This document shows, piece after piece, positions 11,110 through 23,010 of a DNA stretch of 64,000 bases; the first letter of the stretch is position 1, and each line of letters opens with the position of its first letter. The stretch is from Castor canadensis. Taxonomy: Eukaryota; Chordata; Mammalia; Rodentia; Castoridae. The notes beneath the pieces were generated by a model. That model had not been told where the DNA came from, ran no database searches, and saw only the letters and a list, made by a program, of their open reading frames with translations. Location of the stretch: positions 59,834,951-59,898,950 of the forward strand of contig NC_133402.1 of assembly GCF_047511655.1 (NCBI RefSeq), given 5' to 3'. The position numbers and the translations under genes were made by a program.

Positions 11110-13020
11110 AATGGAGAAACTCTTCATTATTAAACATTACTCCAGTAATGAGAAATAATTAGCCATAGATGGAGCTCCAGACCCAACCAACAAATCATAA
11201 AAGGTCAAATGTTTTCAATTCACTTAGCTGTACTGTGTAACAAACTATAAGAATATTTTTGATAACTATGAAAGATCCTGCTCTCAACAAAATAAAATTC
11301 ACAGTGTGTGGCACCAAAAAAAAGACTAATAGGCATACAAAGAAACAGGAAAACATGACCCACAATGAGAATAATTAACTATTCTGAACTGATCCAGAAC
11401 TGACGCAAATGTTAGAATATGGCAGGAAAGGATAATAAAAGAGACTGTAATTATATTCCATGTGTTGGAAAAGTTAAGTAGGATTAAAGTTACAAAAAAG
11501 AGTCTAAATCAAAATATCAAGAGACAGAAACTACAATATGTCAGATAAAGACACACTGGATGGGATTAGTGGTATATTAGGTGTGGCAGAAGAAAAGATT
11601 GGTGAACCTGAAGTCCTAGCAATAGAAACTATTCATAATGAAATATACACAGAGAAAAAAATTTAAAGAAAGGAAAGAGGATAAATGAGCCGTGCAACAA
11701 CTTCAAGTAACCTAATGTATATGGAATTTAAGTCTCTGAAGGAGAGCAGGGGATGGAGAAGTAGGTCTCTGACTATACTAGATTTAAAAATATTTGAAAG
11801 TAGACAGAAGTTTTCCAAATGAACTGAAAACTATACATGTATTGATTCAGGAGGCTCAACAAAACTCAAGCATAGGAAACATGAAGAAAATGACTACCAA
11901 GGCCTATCAGAATCAATTTACTCACTCAGTGATAATGAGAAAATTCTGAAATGATGACAGAGAAAAAAAAAGATACATTAAATACAAAGGGACAACAATC
12001 AGAATTGCAGATATCTCATAAAAAGCAATAAAATCAAGAAGACATTGAAGCCATATCTTTAAAATACAGAAAAGAGAAAAATCATGACAAGTCTAGAGTT
12101 TTATACCCAGTAAAAATATCTTTCAAAAAACTGAAGGCAAAATAAAGCTTTTTCTCAGATAAGCAAAAGCTGAAAAATTCACACAAAAATATTAAGGAAG
12201 TTTTTCAGACAGAAGAAAAATGGTACTGGATAAAAATCTGGGTCAACACAAATAAATGCAGAGAATTGGAAGTGGTAGCTGTGTAGGGAAACATAATTTT
12301 TTCTTATTGCTTAAATCTCTTTAACAAATGCTGAGAATGAAAAAAGGGTATAGCCACTCTGAAGGTTTCTTACAAAGTTAAACATGGTCTTCTCACATGA
12401 TCCAACAATTGCACTCCTGAAAGTTCACCCGAGTGAGCTGAGTTTTCCACATGGAAACTTCTGCATGAATGTTTAAGACAGATTTATTTCCAATTTTGCC
12501 AAATTGGAAGCAACCAAGATGTCCGTCAGGAGGTGAATGGATAAACAGACTGTGGTACATTCGACAGTGGAATATAATTTGGGGATGAAAAGAAATGAGT
12601 TGTCCAGACACAGATGACATGGAAGAACTTTAAGTGGGCGAATTTTTGTGACGTGAATGAAGCCAGTCTTCAAAGGGTGCGTACTGTATGATTTTAACAA
12701 TGTGACATTCTGGAAAAGGCAAGTAATATGTCTTATTCAGAGACAGTAGTAAGATCAGCAGTTTCCAGGAGTTTAAGGGGAGGAGGAAGGGCTGAGCAGG
12801 TGAAACACAGGGAATTTGAGGGCAGTGACACTGAATGATACAGTAATGGTGGATACATGACATTATGCATTTCTCGAAATCTATGAAACTGTACAAAAAT
12901 TATGGTACAGAGGGAGTACTAAATGTAAACTATGGATATTAGAAAATAATATATCAATATTGGTTCATCAGTATAGCAAATGTACCACAATAATGCAATA
13001 TGCTAAAAACAAAGAGGACG

Positions 13021-13057
<37 letters not shown>

Positions 13058-13130
13058 GGGGGGAATGTTGATGTCTTTAGGTTCAATTTTTCCTATAAGC
13101 CTAAGTCTGCTCTAAAAAAATCTATTGAAA
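11110..13130 (+). mobile_element. Ancient L1 / HAL1-like LINE (ORF1-like region joined to L1 3' UTR)
   Basis: 11,560-12,280 follows an L1M/HAL1 ORF1-type region: GCAGAAGAAAAGATTGGTGA, then ACAACTTCAAGTAACCTAAT, GAAACATGAAGAAAATGAC and TATACCCAGTAAAAATATCT. 12,370-13,125 follows an L1 3' end: GATCCAACAATTGCACTCCT, then GATGGATAAACAGACTGTGG-like text, GTGACATTCTGGAAAAGGC and a final TGCTCTAAAAAAATCTATTG. No ORF2-like stretch lies between, as in half-L1 elements. All frames are broken. Confidence 0.65.
13024..13056 (+). repeat. (TG)16 microsatellite
   Basis: Perfect TG run inside the L1 3' end. Confidence 0.95.
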
Positions 13131-13427
13131 TGAGAAAGAAAATTGACTCTAAATAAAGATGACAAGAAAGATAACTATCTCGTCACATAACAACTCATTG
13201 TAGGGTTTATAATATAAGTAAAGTGCATGACGAAATGTCACAAAGGTGAGGTAGGAAAAACAGATTTATACTACTGCTAATTCTTTTTTTGGGAAGTTGT
13301 ATGATGTCACTTGAGAGTAGATTGCATTATAGATGGATACTGTAAATCCTAAAATAACTACTAAAATAAAAAATATCACAAGCCACCAAAGGATATAAAA
13401 TAGAATCATAAAAAAATACTGAACAAG

Positions 13428-13740
13428 GCCAGGTGTGGTGACTTACTCCAATCTACTTGGGAGGTGAAGATTGGGAAGATCACAGTTCAAGGTCAGCCCG
13501 GAAAAAAAGTTAGGGAGACCTTATCTCAACCAACAAGCTGTGCATAGTGGTGCCTGTCTACGATTCCAGCTACATGGGAGGGGTAAATAGGAGGACTGTG
13601 GTTCGGGAAAGTCTGGGCAAAAATGCAAGACCCTACCCCCAAAATACCTAAAGCTAAAAGAGCTGAGGGTGTGACTCAAGTGGCAGAGTGCCTACCTAGC
13701 AAGCTCTAGGCCCTGAGTTCAAACCCTCGTATCTGCCCCC
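13428..13740 (+). mobile_element. Three-part SINE (B1-like, B1-like, ID-like)
   Basis: The first B1-like unit starts GGCCAGGTGTGGTGACTTAC. The second starts at about 13,537 with AGCTGTGCATAGTGGTGCCT. The ID-like unit at about 13,655-13,730 contains GAGTTCAAACCC. Imperfect flanking copies AAATACTGAAC (left) and AAATACTCTAC (right) suggest a decayed target duplication. Confidence 0.85.
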
Positions 13741-13839
13741 CCAAATACTCTACTAATTTGAAAGAAGCAGGAAAAAAAATTGGAACGAAAACAAGAACAT
13801 ATTGGACTAAGAAAGAGCAAATAGCAAGGCGATAGTTAA

Positions 13840-15293
13840 AAACTTCTCACAAAGAAAATGCCAGGCCAATGTTGATACAGCAGTGAATTTCATCAAATAT
13901 TTGAGGAAAAAGATACAGGTTTTACAAACTATTCCAGAAATTGAAAGAGGATAAAATACTTCTCAGTTTATTGGGATGCCATTATTACCCTGATTCCAAA
14001 ACCAACCAGAGACAGTATAAGAAAAGATACACACAGGTATCTTTCATGAACGTAGAGCAAAAATTCTAAAAAAAATGAGTAAGTCAATCCAATGGTTCAT
14101 AAAAACTTTATGATACATCCTTACCAAATTGGGCTTATCCTGGGATTGTAGAATTGTTTTAATAGTGAAACCAATTGATTTAATGCAGCATAACAGCAAG
14201 CAATAAAAATAAAACCCTTATAATCATCTCAATATATGTGGCAAAGCATTTGATAAAATTCAATATCCATTCCTGGTTTTTAAGAAAACTTCCAGCAAAC
14301 TAGGAATAAATGGAAATTTCTGCAACACGACAAAGGACATATATGAAAAACCTACAGTTGGCATACTTACTGTGAAAGACTGAATACTTTTTCTCTATGA
14401 TCAGTAACAAGATGCTGTCTGCTCTTACCAGTGCTACTCGACATCTTACTGGAGGTTCTAACCAGTGCAACCAGCCAACTTCCTGCCCCACCCAAGATTG
14501 AAAAGATTAAAGTTGTCTTTATTCACAGACAACATGATTATGTATGTAAAACATAAGATTGAATCTATAAATAAAGTATCTAGGACTGAAGAATGAGCTA
14601 GCAAGTATGCAAGGTACAAGAGATCATTGTAGAAAAACAAAACCAACCAACCAAACAAAAAAACCCAATTGCCTCTCTATAGACTAGCAAGAACCATAAG
14701 CTGAAATTAAAAATACCATTTACGATGGTGTCAGAATTTTTGGGCAGTTAGGAATAAATCTGTAGATTGAAGGCTACAAAAACATTGCTGAGAGAAATTA
14801 GAAAAGTTAGAAAAATGGAGAGAAAACTTTGTCCATGTGTTGGGAAACCCAATAGTGTTAAGATATAAATTCTCTACAGCTTGATCTATAGATTTGCAAT
14901 GTTTTCAATAATAATTCTAGTGGAAAGTTTTGTATAAATTAAAAACTTAATTCTAAACCTTATATAGAAATACAAAGGACATGAATTAGCCAAAGCAACT
15001 TTGGGGAAAAAAAGAGGACAGAGTTGAAGGAGTAATACTACCTGATTTCAATATTAATTCTAAAACCACAGTAATCAAAACTGTAGAATTAGCATAAAGA
15101 TATAAAAACAGATTAATAGGACGGACAGATGCCAGAAAGATGCACATATATAAGGACAACTGATTTTTGACAAGGTATAAGGTAATTAGGTACAGAGAGG
15201 ATAGTCTTTTCAACAAATGACTCCAGAATAATTGGGATTGATGGACAGATAGATAGACAGATAGATGATAGATAGTAGAACTATATATTAGGG

Positions 15294-15325
<32 letters not shown>

Positions 15326-15978
15326 CATACATACATAAAGAAAGAGCGATCATATTTCATACTAACTGAAAAATTAACCCAAAATGTAAAACATAAAGTT
15401 TTTGCTGAGAATACTGAGGAAACCAAACTCATATACAGCTAATGGAAATATAAAATGGTGTAACTACTTTACAGAAATCTGGAAGTTACAGTTATACCAT
15501 TAAGTCCAAGGACTTAAAGATGAATGTCTGTGGAAGTTTCAGTTGTAATTGCCAGAGACTGGAAATGACCAAAAAGTCTCTCAACAGGTAAAGGAATAAT
15601 AATTTGTAATACATCCATACAATGAATGGGATATTCCTTAGCAATAAAGAAAAATTGCAGATACATTTGATAACTGGGTGAATCTTAAAATAATTATGCT
15701 AGGTGAGAGAAGCCAGACAAAAAAGAACACAAACCTGTGTATTCTTTTGTATAATGGCACATAATCCAGAGTGAAGGAAAGCAGTGGTTGCCAGAGGGAG
15801 AAAGTTGTGTGGAAAGAGTAGGAGGACAGGTTACCAAGAAGCACAAGGAAACTTTTTGGATGATGGGTGTGTTTTACCTTGACTGTGGTATAGCTATGTG
15901 GTGTATATATGTCAAAACTTACCAAATTATATGCTTTAAATGTGTGTGGTTTATTGTGTGCCAGTTATACCCAAATAG
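13840..15978 (+). mobile_element. Old L1 LINE: end of ORF2 plus 3' UTR
   Basis: Reverse-transcriptase-downstream text runs in the sense direction with many stops: TGATTCCAAAACCAACCAGA, AAATTGGGCTTATCCTGGGA, and CACAGACAACATGATTATG near 14,525. From about 15,425 it continues into the 3' UTR (AGCAATAAAGAAAAATTGC, then GCAGTGGTTGCCAGAGGGAG, CAAAACTTACCAAATTATAT and a final TATACCCAAATAG). Simple repeats interrupt it at 15,246-15,340. Confidence 0.8.
15246..15340 (+). repeat. GATA-type and (TA)13 simple repeats
   Basis: GATA/GACA units at 15,246-15,275, a perfect TA run at 15,294-15,319, then ACATAC units. Confidence 0.9.
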
Positions 15979-16429
15979 TACTGGCTATTTGTTTACTTAT
16001 GTATTTGCTTATAAAAAACAGTCAACTCCACTGGGAAATTGTTGAGGGATAGGTAGGTGTTCCCTTCTCATATTCCCACAGAGCTTATCTCAGGTCTATG
16101 TATGCAGAAAGTAGCTAACAAAAATTTGATTACTTGCATCTTTACAAGACATAATAGCATAGAAAAACAATAATTGAACAAAGATGTTTACTGTTGCCAT
16201 TTAACTGATGGGGAATTGTGACTTACTGAAGCAGATGAAGTCACAGGGGTTGAGAGGACTTGGCTTGGTCACCCATTTCTCTGGACTGTTAGCTTAGATC
16301 AATTAATTTCAATCTAAAATCTTTGTAGCTTTGGGCAGTTGTAAAGGAGGCAGAATGAATGCCACCCAGCCAGGGAATAATAGACAAGGATGTTGATGAA
16401 GAGGAGTTGTTGAATGATGGTAGTCACAG

Positions 16430-16635
16430 TAATGAAACCATTTACCACTTTGATTGCTGCTGACTGTATGCCAGTACTATCTGTTTATCCTCATCTCAGT
16501 TGTTATCCTCCCATCTTAGAGAGGTGGAACCAGAAGGCAGTGAGTAACACGGGCTCATATGGCTAATAAGTTATGAAGCTACAATTTGAACCCATGTTTG
16601 TATAACCAAAGCCTGTGCTTCAACTACTAAACTGA
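16430..16635 (+). mobile_element. MIR-type SINE relic
   Basis: 'ATCCTCCCATCTTAGAGAGGTGGAACCAGAAG' (abridged), then 'TATGGCTAATAAGTTATGAAGC' and ACAATTTGAACCCATGTTTG follow the order of MIR. Confidence 0.5.
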
Positions 16636-16729
16636 ATCCATTCCCAGGCCAATAACTATGCATAGACTCATGCATGTCCACTTACACACTATCAAGACCA
16701 AACAAACAAACCCATGATATATACTGAAC

Positions 16730-16905
16730 TAGGTGTGCATAAAAGTATGTGCACACACATTTGAACGCGTGCACACTTGCATGCATACAGAAATGGCCAC
16801 ACACGCATACACAAATGTATGCTCACAAATGTCCTCTGAACATGCACACACATACGCAAGTACATATTACATGACACACAGGCATACACTTTGGGCACCC
16901 TACGA
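16730..16905 (+). repeat. Imperfect CA/CAT-rich tract
   Basis: A long degenerate alternation of purine and pyrimidine (ACACACAT, ACACACGCATACACAAATG and similar). The open frames here (His/Thr-rich) are composition artefacts. Confidence 0.7.
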
Positions 16906-18095
16906 ACATATGTTTAGTCTTTCCTGCTCTGGTTTTCCACAAGCAGCAACCAAGGCACCCCACTGGCACCCCCCCACCCCCAAAGCTACCAGGCCTCAGG
17001 AATCTTCATAATACTGAAGTCCTAAGTCTAAAGCAAAATTATGCTCAGGTCCCTAACCTTGGGACTGCATGCAAGTCAGGATAATCACATTTTCCCATGA
17101 AAGAAGTTTCTGACGGGCTTATTAACCTTTGAAAATACCAACTCTCAGTCCGAAGGACTTTCTGAGTCCAGAAAATTGAAAAACAGCCTCATGAGAGACC
17201 ACCCGGTTCTGAGATGATGGAATTACTTTCAACCCAGGCCAACACATCATTTAGACAAAATGTTCCACATACCAAACTTGACAGCAGCTAGCTCTTGGGC
17301 GCAGGGGAGCCAAGTGTCATCTATTACAGATTGTATCTACTATAGCTGTGATGAGGATAGTTGCTGTGGGTGCGAGTCACTGTGGGGGTACCTGAGGTGC
17401 CAGGAAGAAGCCAGTCTCAGTGCCTTTGACATTTATGTCCCTGTGCTATAGGATGGAGGGTCTGCATCACAGATAAACATAGCCTCTTCCTTTGGCGATG
17501 ATTTTCTGTTTTAAAAGTGCAGTTTGGGGTAAAATTGTAGTTCAGTGGATGCTGTCAGAAGAGTAGACAGTGTCGTGTGGAAAGCTGGAGGTAAACAAAT
17601 AACTCCAGGGTTGGAGAAACTGAGTAATTCACCCTCCCCACCCCCACCATCTCATGGAGGGCAGTTGCCCCTCTTTTTCTCTGTTGGGCCACATTCTGTC
17701 TATATAATTTCTGGAAGTCTCAATGTTTTTTTTTTTTTTATCCCTGAAATACATGTGAACTTGGTTTTCCACCATGACAGTTGCCACAGAAACCAGAGTT
17801 TAGCTTAGTCTCTCATTGAGTAAATTGGGTGGTTGTGGGCAAAACCCTTGACCTAAGAACCTCAGCTTAGGCATATAGAGGATGGAAGATCAATGCCCTG
17901 TCTACCTCACCAATGTGCCATGGCAACCAACACGATGAGACTCTAGTATGCTCCAGGTGAGAGGAAGGTGATATGGCTAGTTGCATCTTTCACCAATCCC
18001 ACCACTGTTCAGAGTTTTCCTGCTCAGACTCGGGCTTGCCTGGGCTTCTAGGCACATCTTCAAATGTTTTCCCTTTTCTTCTAAAGCTTTCAGAA
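16906..18095. other. Intergenic, nothing recognised
   Basis: No gene or clear repeat identified in this stretch. Confidence 0.4.
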
Positions 18096-18215
18096 ATAGT
18101 TTCTTGGTGGGCTGACAAAGCGACTCAAGTGGTAGAGCACCTGCCTAGCAAGTGTGAGGCCCTGAGTTCAAACCCCAGTACCACCAAAAAAAAAAAAAAA
18201 AAGATAGTTTCTTGG
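18096..18215 (+). mobile_element. Young ID-like SINE with 12-base target duplication
   Basis: ATAGTTTCTTGG occurs at 18096-18107 and 18204-18215 on both sides of an ID-like unit (18108-18203) with CAAGTGGTAGAGCACCTGCC, B box GAGTTCAAACCCC and a pure A tail. Perfect duplication and tail indicate a recent insertion. It is a monomer without a B1-like part. Confidence 0.93.
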
Positions 18216-19460
18216 CTGTAAGATTCTGGCTCTATTTCTGTACTGTTACTTGTTGTCTCACCATTTGGTGGGCTGTGTCTCAACCTTGTGCCCAGCCCCG
18301 AGAAGTTCTTCAAGCTTCTTACTCTTGTAGCTCCTTACAAAACCTTACCTCTTCTCAGCTGATGACTTTGCTTTCATTTGCTCAGAAAGAGAGGCACGAG
18401 GCAGGAAGGGCTTCTGATTTCCTTTTCACAACTTACTCGCATACCAGCCATCTTAAGTTCCTTCCTTCTTGACACAAAGATCACTTCCTATCCGCTGCCA
18501 GTGTCTCCACTTAGAATCTTCATTCTGAAAGCCTCTCCAGAACCTTCTTACTGCAGGATCTTTACTTTTCCCCTTGCTATTGGTCCTTCTCAGGGAACAA
18601 CAGGATTTTGGTCATGAAATTTGTATCTTATAGGAACATGGTGGGGAGGGTTGACTCTGAACACGGCAGGGGAAAAATCTCAGGATGAGAGCAAAAGTGG
18701 GGCAGGTGTGAGCCTTGGGGAGGCTTCGAGTATAGGATATTGAAGATTATACAGCAGTTGCAAGGGTGTTTTTGGGGAGCACAGGAGTTCTTGGATTGTC
18801 CAGAATATCCCTTTCTTCACTGGACTCTATCCCTCCTCTCTCCATCCCTCTCTATGACTTCTACCCCCATCCACATCTTGAATTCTCAAATCTCAGGGCA
18901 AAATCCTACTCTTTTTAGGGAAACAAAAGTTCGGACCCTGTTAAATCACCTATTGGGTTATTGAGATAGCACTATACTTTTCTATTGTAAATAATAGGAA
19001 ATAGTTCCTGTTCTGCAGAGCTGGTGATCTCTGAAGATATGACCTGATGAATGCTACCAATAGCTGCAGCCAGCTGGTCTTGGCACTTTCAGATGGCACT
19101 CTCACTCTCCTGATCCTCCAGGAGTGAATATGCCTACATTCAGACCAATTAACCTCTCTTACCAGGAATTTGGATTTGGTGGACAGCATGTAGTTACAAC
19201 TAAGTTATTAGGAAAACAGCCTCCAGTTGAGAGATTTCTTAAGGTCTTGCCTCTGGTGCTCTTGGAGCAGCTACTTCCAATCCTTCCCAAGGCTTGGCTG
19301 TTCCAGATTTCCTTTAAAGTCTATGAAATATGCAACATCCTTCCAATCACTGCCATCTGTGTCTACTCAGGAAAGATTTGTATTGCTTGTAACCAGAGAA
19401 CCTCTGAAGACATTCTTCAGTAAGTAACTGAATTGCCACCACGCAATCTTCTCACACTTC
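18216..19460. other. Intergenic, nothing recognised
   Basis: No gene or clear repeat identified. Open frames of up to 99 codons overlap each other and resemble nothing known to me. Confidence 0.4.
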
Positions 19461-19462
19461 TG

Positions 19463-19890
19463 TGTTTGTCAGTTTTGTCATCACTGTGACCGAATATCTA
19501 ACCAAACAACTTAAAAGGCGGGAACACTTATTTTAGTTCACAGGTTCAGAGGGTTTAGTCCATCATGGTGGGGAGGGCATAGTGGAGGAGAGACGTTCAT
19601 ATTATGGTGGCTAGAAAGAAGAGAAAAGAGAATAAGGAAGGACCAGGACAAGATATACCCACAAGGACATACTCTCCAGTGCCCTACTTCCTCCAACTAA
19701 TCCCCCACCTCTTACCTTTCAACATCTCCCAATAATGCCATCATACTATGAATCTATCAGTGGATTAATAGATTCACAAGGTCAGAGCCCTGACCACCTA
19801 ATTGTCTCTGGAAATGCTCAGAGGTGTGCCTTACCAGTCTTCTAGATATTTTTAACCCAATCAAGTTGACAATCAAAATTAACCATCACA
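19463..19890 (+). mobile_element. Probable rodent MaLR-type LTR, second copy
   Basis: It starts TTTGTCAGTTTTGTCATCAC near CTGTGACCGAATATCTAACC and ends AAGTTGACAATCAAAATTAA then CCATCACA. TCAGAGGGTTTAGTCCATCA and TCTCCCAATAATGCCATCA lie between. It shares its plan with the copy at about 1531-1870. LTR only; no viral coding sequence. Confidence 0.6.
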
Positions 19891-19948
19891 TGCCTCCTTT
19901 ATGAAACACTCAGCATTGGATCCTGATAGTACTTTATGCTCAAAGTCC

Positions 19949-20275
19949 AGGCCACGCATGGTGGCTCACAGTTGTAATCTCAGCTACTTGGGATGCAGAC
20001 ATTGGGAGGATCACAGTTCAAGGCCAGCCTGGGCAAAAAGTTAGCAAAATCCACCCCCCATCTCAACCAATGATAGTATGTGCCTGTCATCCCAGCTTTG
20101 AGGGAGGAATAGGTAGGAGAATCACAGTCCAGGCTGGCCCTGGGTAATAAAAAAAGGTGACACCCTATACAAAAAATAAATGAACAAAAAGGGCTGGGGG
20201 AATGGTATAAGTAGTAGAGCACTTGCCTAGAAGTGTGAGGCTCTGAGTTCAAACACCGGTACTTCCAGAAAAAAG
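19949..20275 (+). mobile_element. Three-part SINE (B1-like, B1-like, ID-like)
   Basis: The first B1-like unit has CACGCATGGTGGCTCACAG. The second, starting near 20,065, is partly deleted at its 5' end (ATAGTATGTGCCTGTCATCC). The ID-like unit at about 20,190-20,265 has GAGTTCAAACACC. Linkers match those of the other copies. Confidence 0.85.
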
Positions 20276-20685
20276 AGAAAAAATCTATAAGATAAATGCT
20301 ATGACATATGATTCATATGAAGATGAGTTTCTAAGGCTCTGAAATTGTGGACATTTGTCAAATGTTACAGCTGGAAACTCATTAGGTGAGGAAACTCACT
20401 GTAGCCCAAGTAAAGATTCATGAAGAGGAAGTGGGGGGCTCTTTGGACAAGACAGCACCTTTCTCCATCTCTCTCCACACAGTCTCCCTGTGCTTCTGAG
20501 ACCAGCTCCATTTTCCTGCCTTTCTCTGCATACTGACTTCCTCTGCTCACTCATCAGTGAGTACATTGCTGCAAAAAGCTTCTCCAGCCCAATCTCTAAA
20601 CAGTCATTTGCTTTAGGTTTCTACCACCAACTATAGTTTCTGTGACTCTTAGTTCAGATTACTGAGAGAAATTCTACTTGGGTAG
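20276..20685. other. Intergenic, nothing recognised
   Basis: Unique-looking DNA without an identifiable gene or repeat. Confidence 0.4.
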
Positions 20686-20687
20686 GC

Positions 20688-21150
20688 TGAAAAATGTCCC
20701 TCTTACTTCACTTACCCCCAAATATAATTACTTCCTAATTTCTTGAACTTGGAAACATTTCCTTATATAGAAATAGAATCTTTGCAGATATGATTAAGAT
20801 AAAGACCTTAACATGAGGCCATTATACTGGATTATCAAGGTTGACCCCCAAAGACAATCATGTACATCCTTATAAGAAAGAGAGGCAAAGGGACATTTGG
20901 CATAAACACAAGAGGAGAAGCCGATGTGAAGGTGGAGGCAGAGACTGGAGGAATTCAGTCACAGTCAAGGAACATTGGAAAATACCAGAAGCTGGAAGAG
21001 ACGTGGACAGATTCTATCCTATGGTCTCCTGAAGGGAGCAGAGATCTGCTGATTCTTTGATTTCAGCCCACTGACATTGATTTCAGATTCATGGCATGCA
21101 GAATTTTGAGATAATATCTGTTATTTTCATCTACCAAATGCGTACTAATG
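20688..21150 (+). mobile_element. MLT1-type LTR (ERVL-MaLR), diverged
   Basis: 'AGAAATAGAATCTTTGCAGATATGATTAAG' (abridged), 'ATCCTTATAAGAAAGAGAGGC', CCAGAAGCTGGAAGAGACG and GAGATAATATCTGTTATTTT follow the order of older MLT1 LTR types. LTR only. Confidence 0.65.
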
Positions 21151-21859
21151 TGTTACAGCAGTTACAGGATGTTAATCTAGACTCCTGAATTAAGTGTCCA
21201 CCACTGCCCATCAGCTGTGTCTGGAGGATATTTATAGGAAAAATATAACCACTGAGACCTGCTCTCCTAACAGAGACTAAAAGGAGGAAGTAGAGGACTG
21301 ATTCTCAGAGAATAGTTTGGGCTGGGTGACATGTACATGCATCCTACTAGCACCCCCAACACAGATATGAAAAAAACTATTAGGAAGTGCCGGGCAACAG
21401 CCATGCCCGAATCAGTGCCAAGCCTAGGGCTGACCTCTTCTCCTACCCGAACAGGAAATGAGTTCATAAGAAGAGTTCTTTTTTCCATTTTTATTAGCAT
21501 ATGTTCATTGCTCAGGGAGGTGTCATTGTTACATTTCCGAATAGCCTTACATTGTATGTTGGTTAGATAGTTCCTAATCAGAGTTCTTAATGGTGTCAAA
21601 ATCAAACAAAAATACACATATGTATTTTTGAAATTTTACAGAAACTTTATTTGGGAATAAACAAAGAATAGGATTGTAAACCAGAACATACAGGCACAGA
21701 CTGGATGCCCTTTAGTTATGCCCAAAGAACAAAGGTAAGAATAAGGGTTTTATTAGGACAGAGAAATCTACATACATTTTGAAAGAAGTTTTTGCTTTTT
21801 GGCACTTTTGGTGCTTATGAGAACTGGCAAGTTCTAACTGGAAAGCAGAGATGTTAGTA

Positions 21860-22260
21860 TGTAAATTTTATTTTATTTTTACATTTACTTACATATACAT
21901 TATTTGGGCCACCTCCCTGCCCCCGAACCTGTTCTGCTCTCCTCTGCTTTTGTAGAAGAAAAAAACATAAACGATAATAAGAAAAATGTGTTATTTTTGC
22001 TAGTTTAAGATAAAGATAGCTATACAGGGAGATTCATTGTGTTGTTTTCATGCATGTGTGTATTACAACCCAAATTGATTCATTTCTACCAAACCTCTTC
22101 ATTACTTCTTAGTCCCCTTCCCATAGTGGCCTCTGCCAGTTTAAGATTATTGTATTCGTTCCTTCACAATGAGCACATCAACCACATTCAAGTTTTTGAT
22201 TTCCTTCCCTTTCCCTATCCCACCCCTGCATGGTCTCTCCTTAGTGTGTGACCCATGTCT
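21860..22260 (-). mobile_element. Rodent L1 3' UTR fragment, antisense
   Basis: The plus strand shows a C-rich tract (CCACCTCCCTGCCCCCGAAC), then 'AAACGATAATAAGAAAAATGTG' and GATAGCTATACAGGGAGATT, related in order to the younger copy at 29,888-30,142. More diverged, so older. Confidence 0.6.
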
Positions 22261-22654
22261 AATAATGTAAAAGTAATCTTAAGGTCATATTTGGCAGTTT
22301 CACTTTTAGCAGCTAAGTAAAAATATCCTAAAGATAAGGCAGGCTGTTTCTGCAGACTGGTTCTTGAGATAGATCCTAGGAGAAGGTGTCCACAGACTGT
22401 TTCCCTTGACTGCATTTTAGTCAAACATGATGGAAATGACCCCATTTTGCATGATGAATTTTCACAATGGGGAGTGAGGAAGAAAAGAAAATAAGTTAGC
22501 AGTTAAATCTCTGCATCCAGCTATTTCAAACAAGTGTTTACTTAACAACTTTCTTTTGCCAAGCACTGGGATAAGGGCTTACTTAGCACTTACCAATCTA
22601 TAGTCTGAACAGACAGGGTAGTTGGGAAAGAATATAACAGAACCATTCAGTCAT

Positions 22655-22775
22655 TCACTTTTTATTCAACAAATATTTGCTGTGCACATAGATGTACTAG
22701 AACAGGTGATATTACATAAAATCTGTAGAGTAACTATCTTCATAGGGTGAGGAAAAAACAAGCAGACAAATAAGC
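22655..22775 (+). mobile_element. L2-type relic (low confidence)
   Basis: 'TTATTCAACAAATATTTGCTGTGCACA' (abridged) followed by ACAAGCAGACAAATAAGC recalls the L2 3' end. Confidence 0.4.
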
Positions 22776-23010
22776 AAAATACAGTAAGTCAGCCTTATTC
22801 ACAAATTTATTAGCCATAGTTTTGGCCAAATGTCAAAAATAAATTTGAAAAAATCAAAAGATTTCAAAATCAAAAAATTTAAATTCTTGCGTGCATTACC
22901 CAGTTCACTTGGTGTGGAGAAGTTCTCAGGCAGTCCTACATAATCTTCAGTTGTGTTGAAATCTTTGCGTGATCTATGGATTGTTTCCCTGCCTTTAATT
23001 TTGTGAAAAC

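Noticed and set aside
14986-15432. 148-codon open frame on the minus strand, Ile/Tyr-rich
   Set aside because: It is the antisense of an L1 ORF2 end and the GATA/TA simple repeats, which produce the tyrosine-isoleucine run.
16733-17011. His/Thr-rich frame
   Set aside because: Arises from the imperfect CA/CAT-rich tract.
18108-18203. tRNA-like A and B boxes
   Set aside because: These belong to an ID-like SINE, not a tRNA gene: there is no anticodon arm or acceptor pairing, but there is a poly-A tail and a target duplication. The same applies to the other ID-like units.
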